Below are positions 1 to 7,162 of a stretch of DNA of 64,000 nucleotides, one piece after another (within the stretch, counting starts at the first letter, position 1; every line of letters starts with the position of its first letter). The notes under the pieces are model-generated. The model did no database searches, had not been told where the DNA came from, and saw only the letters and a list, made by a program, of their open reading frames with translations. The stretch is from CAVXFB01 sp963760935 (lineage in GTDB: Bacteria > Planctomycetota > Planctomycetia > Pirellulales > Thermoguttaceae): the NCBI GenBank assembly GCA_963760935.1, contig CAVXFB010000006.1, positions 248,001-312,000 on the forward strand, in the 5' to 3' direction. The translations under genes were made by a program, and so were the position numbers.

Positions 1-116
1 GCATGACATGGTTCGGCGTTCGAGTGAGTGTGTGCGAGAGTTGCGTGTTTGTGAGCGCTGTTCTGAATTGATGGTTCAGCGCCGATCGTTACGATTCACA
101 TTGGAGGTTGAGGCTT

Positions 117-509
117 ATGCCAACAAAGGACGAGATCTTCGCGAAGATTCAGGCTGCGCTGGTCGATGCATTGGGCGTTGATGACGATGACGTGACTCCG
201 GAAGCCACGCTGGTGGGCGACCTTGGCGCGGAGTCGATCGACTTCCTCGACATCGTGTTCCGCTTGGAGAAGGCCTTCAACATCAAGATCCCACGCGGCG
301 AACTATTCCCCGAGGACATTCTTACCGACGCCAAGTATGTCCACGACGGCAAGGTGACGGAAGAGGGGCTTGCCGAGCTGCGCAAGCGGATGCCGTTTGC
401 CAACTTGGAAAACTTCGCCAAGAATCCGGTCGTGCAGGATTTCGGCAATCTACTGACCGTGGCCGATATGTGCCGCTTTGTCGAAGGTAAGGTGGAAGTA
501 ACGGAGTAG
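117..509 (+). CDS. Acyl carrier protein, long form
   Basis: Carries acyl chains on a phosphopantetheine arm for the ketosynthase and dehydratase encoded just downstream. The helix I-II region reads as a normal ACP, with GDLGAESIDFLD around residues 34-45; Ser40 in the ESI triplet occupies the usual DSL attachment site. The protein is 130 residues against about 80 for a standard ACP, because roughly 45 extra residues (PEDILTDAKY... to about residue 110) lie between helix II and the last helix. The start at 117 has GGAGG at 103-107 with nine bases of spacing; the in-frame TTG at 108 would touch that site. ACP assignment is firm; the role of the insertion is unknown. Confidence 0.85.
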   Translation: MPTKDEIFAKIQAALVDALGVDDDDVTPEATLVGDLGAESIDFLDIVFRLEKAFNIKIPRGELFPEDILTDAKYVHDGKVTEEGLAELRKRMPFANLENFAKNPVVQDFGNLLTVADMCRFVEGKVEVTE

Positions 510-510
510 G

Positions 511-596
511 AGCCGTCAGCAGTCAGCATTCAGCCGTCAGCAATCAGCAAGGCAAGTGACAAAGCTGATCGCCAATAACTGATAGCTGACAGCCTT
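511..596. repeat. TCAGC-rich intergenic repeat
   Basis: The gap between the ACP and dehydratase genes is built from GTCAGC/TCAGC units (GCCGTCAGC, AGTCAGC, ATTCAGCC, GTCAGCAATCAGC) followed by the inverse motif GCTGAT...GCTGAC, so it can fold. It looks like non-coding filler of the kind scattered between genes here; no function is proposed. Confidence 0.6.
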
Positions 597-620
597 GACG
601 TATGCCCGAGGGCGACTGAC

Positions 621-1148
621 ATGCGCTGGTATTGGATCGATCGGTTTCTCGAATTTGAGAGCGGGCGATATGCCAAGGCGATTAAGAACATCTCCTTGGC
701 CGAAGATCACCTGCACGATCACTTTCCCTACTACCCGATGATCCCCAATTCGTTGGTGATCGAGGGCATGGCGCAGACGGGCGGGCTGCTGGTCTGCGAA
801 CACAACCAGTTCACCGAGAAGGTGGTGTTGGCCAAAGTGCCCAAAGCTACGTTCTATTGTTCGGCGGGGCCCGGCGAAACACTTACCTACACCACCACCG
901 TAGAATATATTCGGCCGGAAGGGGCCATGGTCAGCGCTACGAGCTACAAAGGGGACGTGCTGCATGCCGAGGCGGAGATCGTCTTTGCGCACCTGAACGA
1001 TTCGCGCCTGGGCAGTCTGTTCGAGCCGGAGACATTTTTGCGAATGATGCGGCTCTTGCGGGCGTTCGACGTGGGGCACGCGGCCGATGGCAGCCCGTTG
1101 CGGCCGCCGGCACGATTGCTGCAGGCGGTGGAAGGGGTTAAGGGATGA
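621..1148 (+). CDS. FabZ-like 3-hydroxyacyl-ACP dehydratase
   Basis: Predicted hot-dog-fold enzyme that dehydrates 3-hydroxyacyl-ACP, acting on chains held by the ACP at 117-509. The FabZ signature is visible near residues 34-55: H-DHFPYYPMIPNSLVIEGMAQ-like segment, with the catalytic His before FP and a Glu in EGMAQ. Length (175 aa) is slightly above FabZ (about 150 aa) through a C-terminal tail of some 35 residues. ATG at 621 follows GAGGGCGACTGAC. It ends 13 bases before fabF, consistent with one operon. Whether it serves housekeeping fatty acids or a special lipid cannot be told. Confidence 0.82.
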   Translation: MRWYWIDRFLEFESGRYAKAIKNISLAEDHLHDHFPYYPMIPNSLVIEGMAQTGGLLVCEHNQFTEKVVLAKVPKATFYCSAGPGETLTYTTTVEYIRPEGAMVSATSYKGDVLHAEAEIVFAHLNDSRLGSLFEPETFLRMMRLLRAFDVGHAADGSPLRPPARLLQAVEGVKG

Positions 1149-1161
1149 GGTGGGACGAGCT

Positions 1162-2448
1162 ATGAGACGACGCGTTGTGGTGACTGGTGTCGGCTGTATT
1201 ACGCCGCTCGGTACGGAAGTGGAAACCGTATGGCAGCGATTGCTCCGCGGCGAGTCGGGCGTCGGCTACACGACGCTCTTCGATGCCAGCAATTTTCCCA
1301 CCAAGATTTCGGCCGAGGTCCGCAACTGGGATCTGTCCGACGTCGGCGAAGATCCGGCCAACTGGAAATATCAAGGTCGCCACACGCACTTTGCCGTGGG
1401 CGCGGCGAAGAAAGCGGTGGCCGACTCCGGCCTGGAGTTCGACAAGCTCGATCCGACCCGCTTCGGCGTTTACACCGGCAGCGGCGAGGGGCAGCAAGAT
1501 TTCCCGCGATTCACGGAAATGATGGTGGCGGGGCTCAGTGGCGGCAATGGTTTTGACTTGGCTCGCTTCACGAAGAAGGGGCTCGAGACGTTGCAGCCGA
1601 TCGCCGAGTTGGAGCAGGAGCCCAACATGCCGGCCGGCCATCTGGCGAGTCTTTTCAACGCCCAGGGGCCGAACGTCAATTGCCTTACGGCCTGCGCCGC
1701 CAGTAGCCAAGCCGTCGGCGAAGCGGTCGAGATTATTCGCCGCGGCGAGGCCGACGTGATGCTCGCCGGCGGCACCCATACGATGATCCATCCGTTTGGC
1801 GTAACCGGCTTCAACTTGCTCACGGCTTTGAGCACGCGCAACGACGAGCCGACCCGGGCGTCGCGTCCGTTCGAGCGCGACCGCGATGGCTTCGTGCTTG
1901 GCGAAGGGGCCGGCATGCTGATTCTCGAATCGCTCGACGAGGCCAAAGCCCGCGGAGCAAAGATCTATGGCGAAATTGTCGGCTACGGATCGACGGCCGA
2001 CGCCTTCCGTATCACCGACACACACCCCGAAGGTCGCGGGGCCATTAGTTGCATCAAGATGGCCTTGGACGACGCTGGCTTGGGCCTCGACGACGTCGAT
2101 TACATCAACGCCCACGGCACCAGCACTACGGTCAACGACAAGGTGGAAACGCTGGCCATCAAAAAAGTCTTCGGCGATCGGGCCTATAAGATTCCGGTGT
2201 CGAGCACCAAGAGCATGATGGGCCATTTGATCGCCGCCGCGGGGGCGACCGAGTTGATCATCTGCTTGATGGCCATTCGCGACAACGTCGTGCCGCCGAC
2301 GACGAACTACGACACCCCCGATCCCGAATGCGACCTCGACTACATCCCCAACGTCGCCCGCGAACATCCGTGCGACGTGGCCCTGAGCAATAGCTTCGGT
2401 TTTGGTGGGCAGAACATCGCCCTGCTGGCCAGCCGGTTCAACGGATAG
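1162..2448 (+). CDS. fabF: 3-oxoacyl-ACP synthase II (FabF family)
   Basis: Condenses acyl-ACP with malonyl-ACP. Complete thiolase-fold ketosynthase with all catalytic residues: Cys178 in LTACAASS, His318 in NAHGTST, Lys350 and His355 in STKSMMGHLIAAAG, plus FGFGGQN near the C-terminus. 428 aa, close to the usual 410-430. The ATG at 1162 begins the canonical RRVVVTGVG; longer upstream readings overlap the dehydratase and are not needed. Third gene of the ACP/dehydratase/ketosynthase set. The gene name reflects family; a role in a dedicated pathway rather than bulk fatty-acid synthesis is possible. Confidence 0.88.
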   Translation: MRRRVVVTGVGCITPLGTEVETVWQRLLRGESGVGYTTLFDASNFPTKISAEVRNWDLSDVGEDPANWKYQGRHTHFAVGAAKKAVADSGLEFDKLDPTRFGVYTGSGEGQQDFPRFTEMMVAGLSGGNGFDLARFTKKGLETLQPIAELEQEPNMPAGHLASLFNAQGPNVNCLTACAASSQAVGEAVEIIRRGEADVMLAGGTHTMIHPFGVTGFNLLTALSTRNDEPTRASRPFERDRDGFVLGEGAGMLILESLDEAKARGAKIYGEIVGYGSTADAFRITDTHPEGRGAISCIKMALDDAGLGLDDVDYINAHGTSTTVNDKVETLAIKKVFGDRAYKIPVSSTKSMMGHLIAAAGATELIICLMAIRDNVVPPTTNYDTPDPECDLDYIPNVAREHPCDVALSNSFGFGGQNIALLASRFNG

Positions 2449-2474
2449 TATTGTCGGGTGTGACGAGGGCAGTT

Positions 2475-2506
2475 GTAGGGTGTGACGAGCGCAGCGAAGT
2501 CGCACC
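2475..2506. repeat. Short palindromic repeat (GTAGGGTG...GCACC type)
   Basis: GTAGGGTGTGAC and GTCGCACC flank GAGCGCAGCGAA, giving a short hairpin just after fabF. A partial second unit (GTCGGGTGTGACGAGG) precedes it at about 2455. It may act as a transcription terminator for the operon; that is inference. Confidence 0.5.
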
Positions 2507-2541
2507 ATGTTGCGTCAAACCGCGTCTTTCGTTGTGATTCC

Positions 2542-3401
2542 ATGCGCGTCTTCCTCCTGTGCCTCATCGGCCTGATGTCGGCGCGGTTAGCCTCCGCGGC
2601 GGAGAATGACTGCACGCACACTGCGGCCGATTTCCAACGGCACGTCCAGCAACTCAAGCGAAAATTGCCCGACGACGGCTTCACCGTTGTCGTCACACCG
2701 CCATTTGTCGTCATTGGCGACGGCGATCCGTCGAAGGTCAAGCGGCTAGCCAAAAACACGGTCGAGTGGGCGGTCGAGAAACTGAAGAAGGCCTATTTCA
2801 GCAGGGACCCCGACGACATCCTCGATATCTGGCTCTTCAAGGACAAAGAGAGCTACGAGACCAACGCGCAGCGCCTATTCCACACCAAGCCCGATACGCC
2901 TTACGGCTACTACTCGCATGCCGATCGGGCCTTGATCATGAACATCGCCACCGGCGGCGGCACGCTGGTGCATGAAATCGTGCATCCGTTCGTCGCGGCC
3001 AATTTCCCCAAGTGCCCGGCGTGGTTCAACGAAGGGTTGGGCTCGCTCTACGAACAGTGTGGCGAAGAGGACGGCCAGATCTGCGGCTACACGAACTGGC
3101 GACTGCCCGGCCTGCAACGAGCGATCCGCGCCAAAAAGCTCCCGTCGTTTGAAACCCTCTGTTCGACGACGACCGACGAATTTACAAAAAGGATCCGGGC
3201 ACGAATTACGCCCAGGCCCGCTATCTCTGCTACTACCTTCAGCAGCACGGCCTATTGCAGAAGTTCTACCGCCAGTTTCACGCGAACTGCCAGCGCGACC
3301 CGACTGGCTATGCAACGCTCCAAGAGGTTCTCGGACGCCACGACATGGCGAAGTTCCAGAACGAGTGGGAGTTGCACATGCTCAAGCTGCACTTTCGATG
3401 A
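2542..3401 (+). CDS. Secreted HExxH metalloprotease-like protein, frameshifted
   Basis: Exported protein with signal peptide MRVFLLCLIGLMSARLASA from the ATG at 2542. A peptidase-MA-like zinc site is visible: HEIVH near residue 150 followed by AWFNEGLGSLYE, giving HExxH plus a downstream Glu. The reading frame breaks at about 3183-3190, where GAATTTACAAAAAGG needs one more base. After the shift the frame reads EFYKKDPGTNYAQARY and continues as a clean C-terminus ending HMLKLHFR at the TGA at 3399-3401. Total about 286 aa. The intact coding on both sides suggests a sequencing indel. Substrate unknown. Confidence 0.7.
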
Positions 3402-3407
3402 CACCCC

Positions 3408-3428
3408 GTAGGGTCCGCCCCGCGGACC
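3408..3428. repeat. GTAGGGTCCGC palindrome, copy 1
   Basis: GTAGGGTCCGC followed by an inverted GCGGACC; same family as copies at 6944-6964, 7121-7141, 50697-50717 and 50742-50762. It starts seven bases after the stop of the protease-like gene and may be a terminator hairpin. Confidence 0.6.
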
Positions 3429-3515
3429 AGAGTGTGTCTTCTATCGCCGGCATGGCACACACTCGCCAATAACGGTTCCTGATACTATAACCGCCGCATG
3501 TTGAGGCCCCTTGCT

Positions 3516-3560
3516 GGTGGAGTAGGATGGAGACTCGTAACAGTCCATCTTTTCTCCACC
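3516..3560 (+). ncRNA. Two-stem hairpin upstream of IS110 transposase
   Basis: GGTGGAG (3516-3522) pairs with CTCCACC (3554-3560) and GATGGA (3526-3531) pairs with TCCATC (3544-3549), leaving a 12-base loop. It sits five bases before the transposase ribosome site. IS110-family elements encode a bridge RNA in a non-coding end, so this could be part of such an RNA, or a hairpin limiting transposase expression. The structure is seen; the role is inferred. Confidence 0.45.
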
Positions 3561-3578
3561 AAACAAGGAGACCTGTTC

Positions 3579-4583
3579 ATGTGGTACGTTGGTATCGATC
3601 TACACCGTGAGACTATTGTGATGGCGGCCGTAAACGACGCGGGTGAAGCCACCAAACCGACGACGATTCGCTGCGAAGACACCGCTGCCATCGTTGAGGC
3701 AGTTCAACAGTGGAAACGTTTCCGCGCGGTCATCGAGGCCAGCGCCACCTATCGCTGGCTCTACGACCTGCTCGCCCCGTACGGCACGATCCTGTTGGCC
3801 CATCCCTTACGTCTCCGCGCCATGGTACAGCGGCGCAGCAAAACCGACAAGCTGGATGCACAGTTGCTCGCTAATCTGCTGCGGATCAACCAGATTCCAC
3901 TGGCCTATATTCCACCAGAACCCTACCAGCAGTTGCGCGATCTGACGCGCCGCCGCGCGCGGCTGGGCCGCGAATTGGCCGAGGCAAAGATTCAACTGCG
4001 GGCCTTGCTGGCCAGGCGAAATCGGCAATCGCCCTACCGAACGCCCTTCGGTGTGCGCGGTTTGGCTTGGTTTCGCGGTCAAGACTTCGGCTGGATCGAA
4101 AATCTTGTCCGCGACGAGCTGTTGGCGCGGCTGAGACACTTTGGCCGACAAGCAACGATCATTGACGAGCACCTCGAGCGGATGGCGACGCAGTTTCCAC
4201 AAAGGGAGGCGTTGACCGACATTCACGGCATTGGCCTGTACTCGGCACTATTGATCGTGGCCGAACTCGGCGAGCCGGAGCGCTTTCACGCCGCCAAGCA
4301 AGTCGGGGCTTACGCCGGACTAACTTGCCGCGTGCACCAGTCGGGCGGACATTGTTATCGAGGATCGATCACCCGGCAAGGATCGAGCTGGTTGCGCTGG
4401 ATTCTCGTCGAGGCCGCCATGAAGGCCATTCGCCAGGACGCCGCACTGAAAAACTTCTACACGCGGGTGCGCAAGCGGTCCGGCACAAAGATTGCGCGGG
4501 TGGCGGTTGCCCGCAAGCTGGCGGAGATTTGTTGGAAGCGGCTGCGACGTTGGCACCACGAACATGCCAGCCAAGTCGCCTAG
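3579..4583 (+). CDS. IS110-family transposase (DEDD recombinase)
   Basis: Moves the surrounding element. The N-terminal RuvC-like DEDD domain shows Asp in YVGIDLHRE, Glu in VIEASATY and the paired Asp residues of SKTDKLDAQ. The C-terminal Transposase_20 domain carries TDIHGIGLYSA, the QSGG serine site and GSITRQGSSWLRW. 334 aa is the normal size and the frame is intact, so it may be active. ATG at 3579 has AAGGAG at 3565-3570; upstream in-frame codons lie inside the hairpin and are not used. Confidence 0.9.
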   Translation: MWYVGIDLHRETIVMAAVNDAGEATKPTTIRCEDTAAIVEAVQQWKRFRAVIEASATYRWLYDLLAPYGTILLAHPLRLRAMVQRRSKTDKLDAQLLANLLRINQIPLAYIPPEPYQQLRDLTRRRARLGRELAEAKIQLRALLARRNRQSPYRTPFGVRGLAWFRGQDFGWIENLVRDELLARLRHFGRQATIIDEHLERMATQFPQREALTDIHGIGLYSALLIVAELGEPERFHAAKQVGAYAGLTCRVHQSGGHCYRGSITRQGSSWLRWILVEAAMKAIRQDAALKNFYTRVRKRSGTKIARVAVARKLAEICWKRLRRWHHEHASQVA

Positions 4584-4996
4584 AGAAAGACGAGATCGCG
4601 CACGAGTACGGTCGCTGCTGGCCCGCAAAGGTGTCTCGTGAGACGCTGGGTTTGCACTGCGTTCCTGATTGGGCACTGCGGCCGTGAACAGTACAATATG
4701 CGACGGGCCTCGGCCTGGACGGCACGAATGGGTGACTACACAGTGCGCGAAGTAACGACAAACGGAGTTGGCAGTCCATGCCGGCGCCTTTCGGCGAATC
4801 CATTCGCCGACCAGGGCGCTCATTGCCGCCCCTGGACCCCGGCTAGCCTCTCTCCGTTCCGATGTTGTTATGATCCTGGAAAATCCGAAAATCCGGGCCT
4901 TGACTCCGCGGCGGTTATGGGTGACACCTTTTTCCGCCCTGCTCATATCCTATGGCATCAGTTAGATTACTGGGTCAACCCCTGGAGGTGATAAGG
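4584..4996. other. Gene-free flank of the IS110 element
   Basis: About 410 bases with no supportable gene. It probably holds the right end of the IS110 element and possibly its bridge RNA. GAGGTGATAAGG at 4985-4996 is the ribosome site of the next gene. Confidence 0.5.
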
Positions 4997-5379
4997 ATGT
5001 TCCTTAGACGCAGTGCAGTCGCACTACTCGCCGTAACGGTCCTCGTGGCCGCCATATTGGAGATTGGGTGCAGGAAAGTAGAGAACGCCGCCAAGGTGGC
5101 GAACATCTTGATGTCTGAGACCAACCACAAGGCCAAAGGACCTCAGCACCGGCGTCTGGACTGGAAGGCCGAAGACTTTTTCACGGATGCACGGGCAGTT
5201 GCATTGTGCAAAGCGATCGAGGCAAAGAACCTAGCCGAGATCGACAGGATTGTCAATTCGGGCGTAGATGCAAACTCCAAAGGGCGCGGCAATATGACAC
5301 CACTGCTATGGGCGTTTCCAATGGGCGAGCAGGTGTTCAAGAAGATGTTGGACCTCGGCGCGGACCCAAACATGAGGGG
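4997..5379 (+). pseudogene. Ankyrin-repeat lipoprotein-like gene, truncated by RAYT element
   Basis: An N-terminal hydrophobic segment ends in ILEIGC, a possible though imperfect lipobox (Glu at -3). It is followed by one and a half ankyrin repeats: IDRIVNSGVDANSKGRGNMTPLLWA and FKKMLDLGADPNMRGR. Start ATG 4997 has a strong GGAGGTGATAAGG. Coding homology stops at about 5379, where the inverted repeat of the RAYT element begins; the frame then reads into the element to a stop at 5494. No ankyrin continuation is found beyond the element, so the 3' part is lost. It would have been a surface or periplasmic protein-binding lipoprotein. Confidence 0.65.
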
Positions 5380-6140
5380 AAGAGTAAAGGGGTCGGGAGT
5401 CTTTATCTTGACAGAATCGGAGGGAAATGGTAATTTCTGGTCATGCCGCGACGCTTGCGAGTCTCAACGGGAGGGTATGCCTACCATGTGCTGAATCGAT
5501 CTGTGGGGCGGATGCGTCTCTTCGGCAAAGACCGGGATTTCGAGGCGTTCGAGGAGGTGATTGAGCAGGCGAAGGCCCGTTTACCGATGCGGGTCTTGGC
5601 ATGGTGCGTGATGCACAATCATTGGCACTTTGTGCTTTGGCCGCGCGGCGATGGCGACTTATCGGAGTTCATGCGTTGGTTGACGGTGACGCACACGCAA
5701 CGCTGGCACGCGGCGCATCGCACGGCAGGCACAGGCCCGCTGTACCAGGGGCGTTTCAAATCGTTTCCGATTCAAGAAGACGACCATTTATGGACGGTGC
5801 TGCGCTATGTGGAGCGAAATCCACTGCGGGCGAACATGGTCACCGAGGCGGATGCCTGGCGATGGTCGAGTCTTTGGCATCGCGTGCACCGCAATAAGGC
5901 CGGACTCTTGGACGCCGGGCCATTGACTTTGCCGCGTCGTTGGCTACAACACGTTCGGACACCGCAGACCGAAGCAGAGTTGGGGGCATTGCGGCGATCG
6001 GTGGTGCGAGGTTCTCCGTTTGGCGAGGCATCGTGGCAAGAGCAGACAGCGAAGCGACTGGGGCTGCAATCCACATTACGTCCGCGTGGTCGGCCGTGGC
6101 CAAAACAGTCAACATAAAGACTCCCGACCCCTTTAGTCTT
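5380..6140 (+). mobile_element. RAYT transposable element with 33-base inverted ends
   Basis: A 761-base unit bounded by inverted repeats at 5380-5412 and 6108-6140 that match at 31 of 33 positions (core AAAGGGGTCGGGAGTC). It carries one intact REP-associated tyrosine transposase. Long matched ends around a Y1 transposase are typical of REP/RAYT systems. It interrupts the ankyrin gene on its left. Confidence 0.8.
5443..6117 (+). CDS. REP-associated tyrosine transposase (Y1, TnpA_REP)
   Basis: Single-strand HUH nuclease predicted to cut and join palindromic REP sequences. The HUH motif is clear (VMHNHWHFVLWP near residues 56-67) and the catalytic Tyr lies in LRYVERNPLRA near residue 125. 224 aa, within the family range, frame intact. 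The C-terminal tail KRLGLQSTLRPRGRPW is typical of the family. ATG at 5443 starts MPRRLRVSTGGYAYHV. It could mobilise related short palindromes elsewhere in the chromosome; that is inference. Confidence 0.9.
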   Translation: MPRRLRVSTGGYAYHVLNRSVGRMRLFGKDRDFEAFEEVIEQAKARLPMRVLAWCVMHNHWHFVLWPRGDGDLSEFMRWLTVTHTQRWHAAHRTAGTGPLYQGRFKSFPIQEDDHLWTVLRYVERNPLRANMVTEADAWRWSSLWHRVHRNKAGLLDAGPLTLPRRWLQHVRTPQTEAELGALRRSVVRGSPFGEASWQEQTAKRLGLQSTLRPRGRPWPKQST

Positions 6141-6161
6141 CTCGACCCCTTTAGTCTTCTC
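6126..6161. repeat. 18-base tandem duplication at RAYT right end
   Basis: GACCCCTTTAGTCTTCTC is present twice back to back (6126-6143 and 6144-6161). The first copy is the outer part of the right inverted repeat; the second abuts the next gene's start at 6166. This suggests slippage or a second insertion or excision event at the end. Confidence 0.75.
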
Positions 6162-6165
6162 CACA

Positions 6166-6639
6166 ATGATGTTTATTCCATATAAACGCATAGAAATACT
6201 CACCTCGCTGACTATTGGGGAGATTGTGGACCGCTTAGGCATGAATGTTGATACGCGGACGCCTATATGGTGGTGGCCGTGGCGTCCGAGAGCGATGTAT
6301 CGGGGAACGGTGTCGCACGATGGGTTTCAGATTGTTAGATCCATTTCTGGCCGCAATACATACCTGCCATTAATTACGGGCCGCTTCACACATTTAGATG
6401 GCAATACAATCGTTGCTATTCGGCTGACGTTACGCCCCGCGGCCATAGTGATTCTTGCGGCGTTAACCAGCCTTGTTGTGGTCTTGTCTGTCCGCGCGTC
6501 GGATGGCTGTGCATGTGGTGTGATTGCAGGTCTCGTGGTGTGTCATTGCGGCATGAATCTCTTCGGGTTCTATCCCGAGGAAAGGCGATCTATTAGATGG
6601 TTATGTGAACTACTATCTTCCAGTGATACACCGATGTGA
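6166..6639 (+). CDS. Conserved hypothetical membrane protein
   Basis: 157 aa with two C-terminal hydrophobic segments (AAIVILAALTSLVVVLSV and ACGVIAGLVVCHCGMNLF). The middle has the pattern YRGTVSHDGFQIVRSI..RNTYLPLITGRF, which I recognise from widespread small bacterial membrane proteins of unknown function. Start is ATG 6166 or 6169. There is no ribosome site because the RAYT element's duplicated end lies directly upstream, so expression may be reduced. Confidence 0.6.
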   Translation: MMFIPYKRIEILTSLTIGEIVDRLGMNVDTRTPIWWWPWRPRAMYRGTVSHDGFQIVRSISGRNTYLPLITGRFTHLDGNTIVAIRLTLRPAAIVILAALTSLVVVLSVRASDGCACGVIAGLVVCHCGMNLFGFYPEERRSIRWLCELLSSSDTPM

Positions 6640-6943
6640 CATTGGGCGTCATTTGTAGTCGTATCGTAGTGGCCTGCTCCCCTAGGGGAGCAGCAGCAGG
6701 AGAGCTACCAGATCCAAGGTCCTTCCCTAAAATCAAATGTGCGCACCTTGACAGACACTACCCGATTATTGCGACCGTGACAGACATGACACCGTACGAT
6801 TTTCTTGTTCGCGCGGGTGCCACTGGTTCCGCCAGTGCCTGTTCGTGTTGTTTCAGACCGCGAACCGCCAACGACATTTGACGATAGCAAACAGGGCACT
6901 ACTCGTACAGATGAGGTGCTACGTGAAATTGTTGTACAGCGTC

Positions 6944-6964
6944 TGTCCGCACGGCGGACCCTAC
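6944..6964. repeat. GTAGGGTCCGC palindrome, copy 2 (inverted)
   Basis: Reverse-complement copy of the family: TGTCCGC, then ACG, then GCGGACCCTAC. Same orientation as copy 3, 157 bases further on. Confidence 0.6.
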
Positions 6965-7120
6965 GGCTAGAGGAACGCGAATATCCGCAGATTACGCCGA
7001 TTGACGCAGATTCGTACGATGAATGCTCCTGTCTGCGAAAATCTGTGACATCTGCGGATAATACCCGGCCTATTCGATCGGTTTGATGGTTGCCAATTCC
7101 GAAACGTCGTGCCAGTGGAT

Positions 7121-7141
7121 GGTCCGCACGGCGGACCCTAC
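7121..7141. repeat. GTAGGGTCCGC palindrome, copy 3 (inverted)
   Basis: GGTCCGC, then ACG, then GCGGACCCTAC. It lies 22 bases beyond the stop of the peptidase gene and may terminate it. Confidence 0.6.
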
Positions 7142-7162
7142 GGTTCGTCCGCGCGAGCCGCC

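Larger units (their letters stand above)
3516..4583 (+). mobile_element. IS110-family insertion sequence (core, ends not defined)
   Basis: Contains the transposase and the upstream hairpin. IS110-family elements lack clear terminal inverted repeats, so the borders could not be fixed. The left end lies between 3429 and 3516; the right end probably lies in the gene-free stretch 4584-4996. The long non-coding flank is on the 3' side, as in the IS1111 subgroup. Confidence 0.6.
6640..7162. other. Gene-free stretch with repeats
   Basis: About 520 bases with only implausible short readings. It holds two GTAGGGTCCGC palindromes and, at about 6980-7065, a filler pair (CCGCAGATTACGCCGATTG...GCAGATT and TCTGTGACATCTGCGGATA) that is roughly inverted. 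Convergent-end region of the membrane protein and the peptidase. Confidence 0.5.

Noticed and set aside
6805..7086. A 93-codon reading containing RLSARRTLRLEEREYPQITPIDAD
   Set aside because: The sequence is made from the GTAGGGTCCGC palindrome and CCGCAGATTACGCC filler, not a gene.
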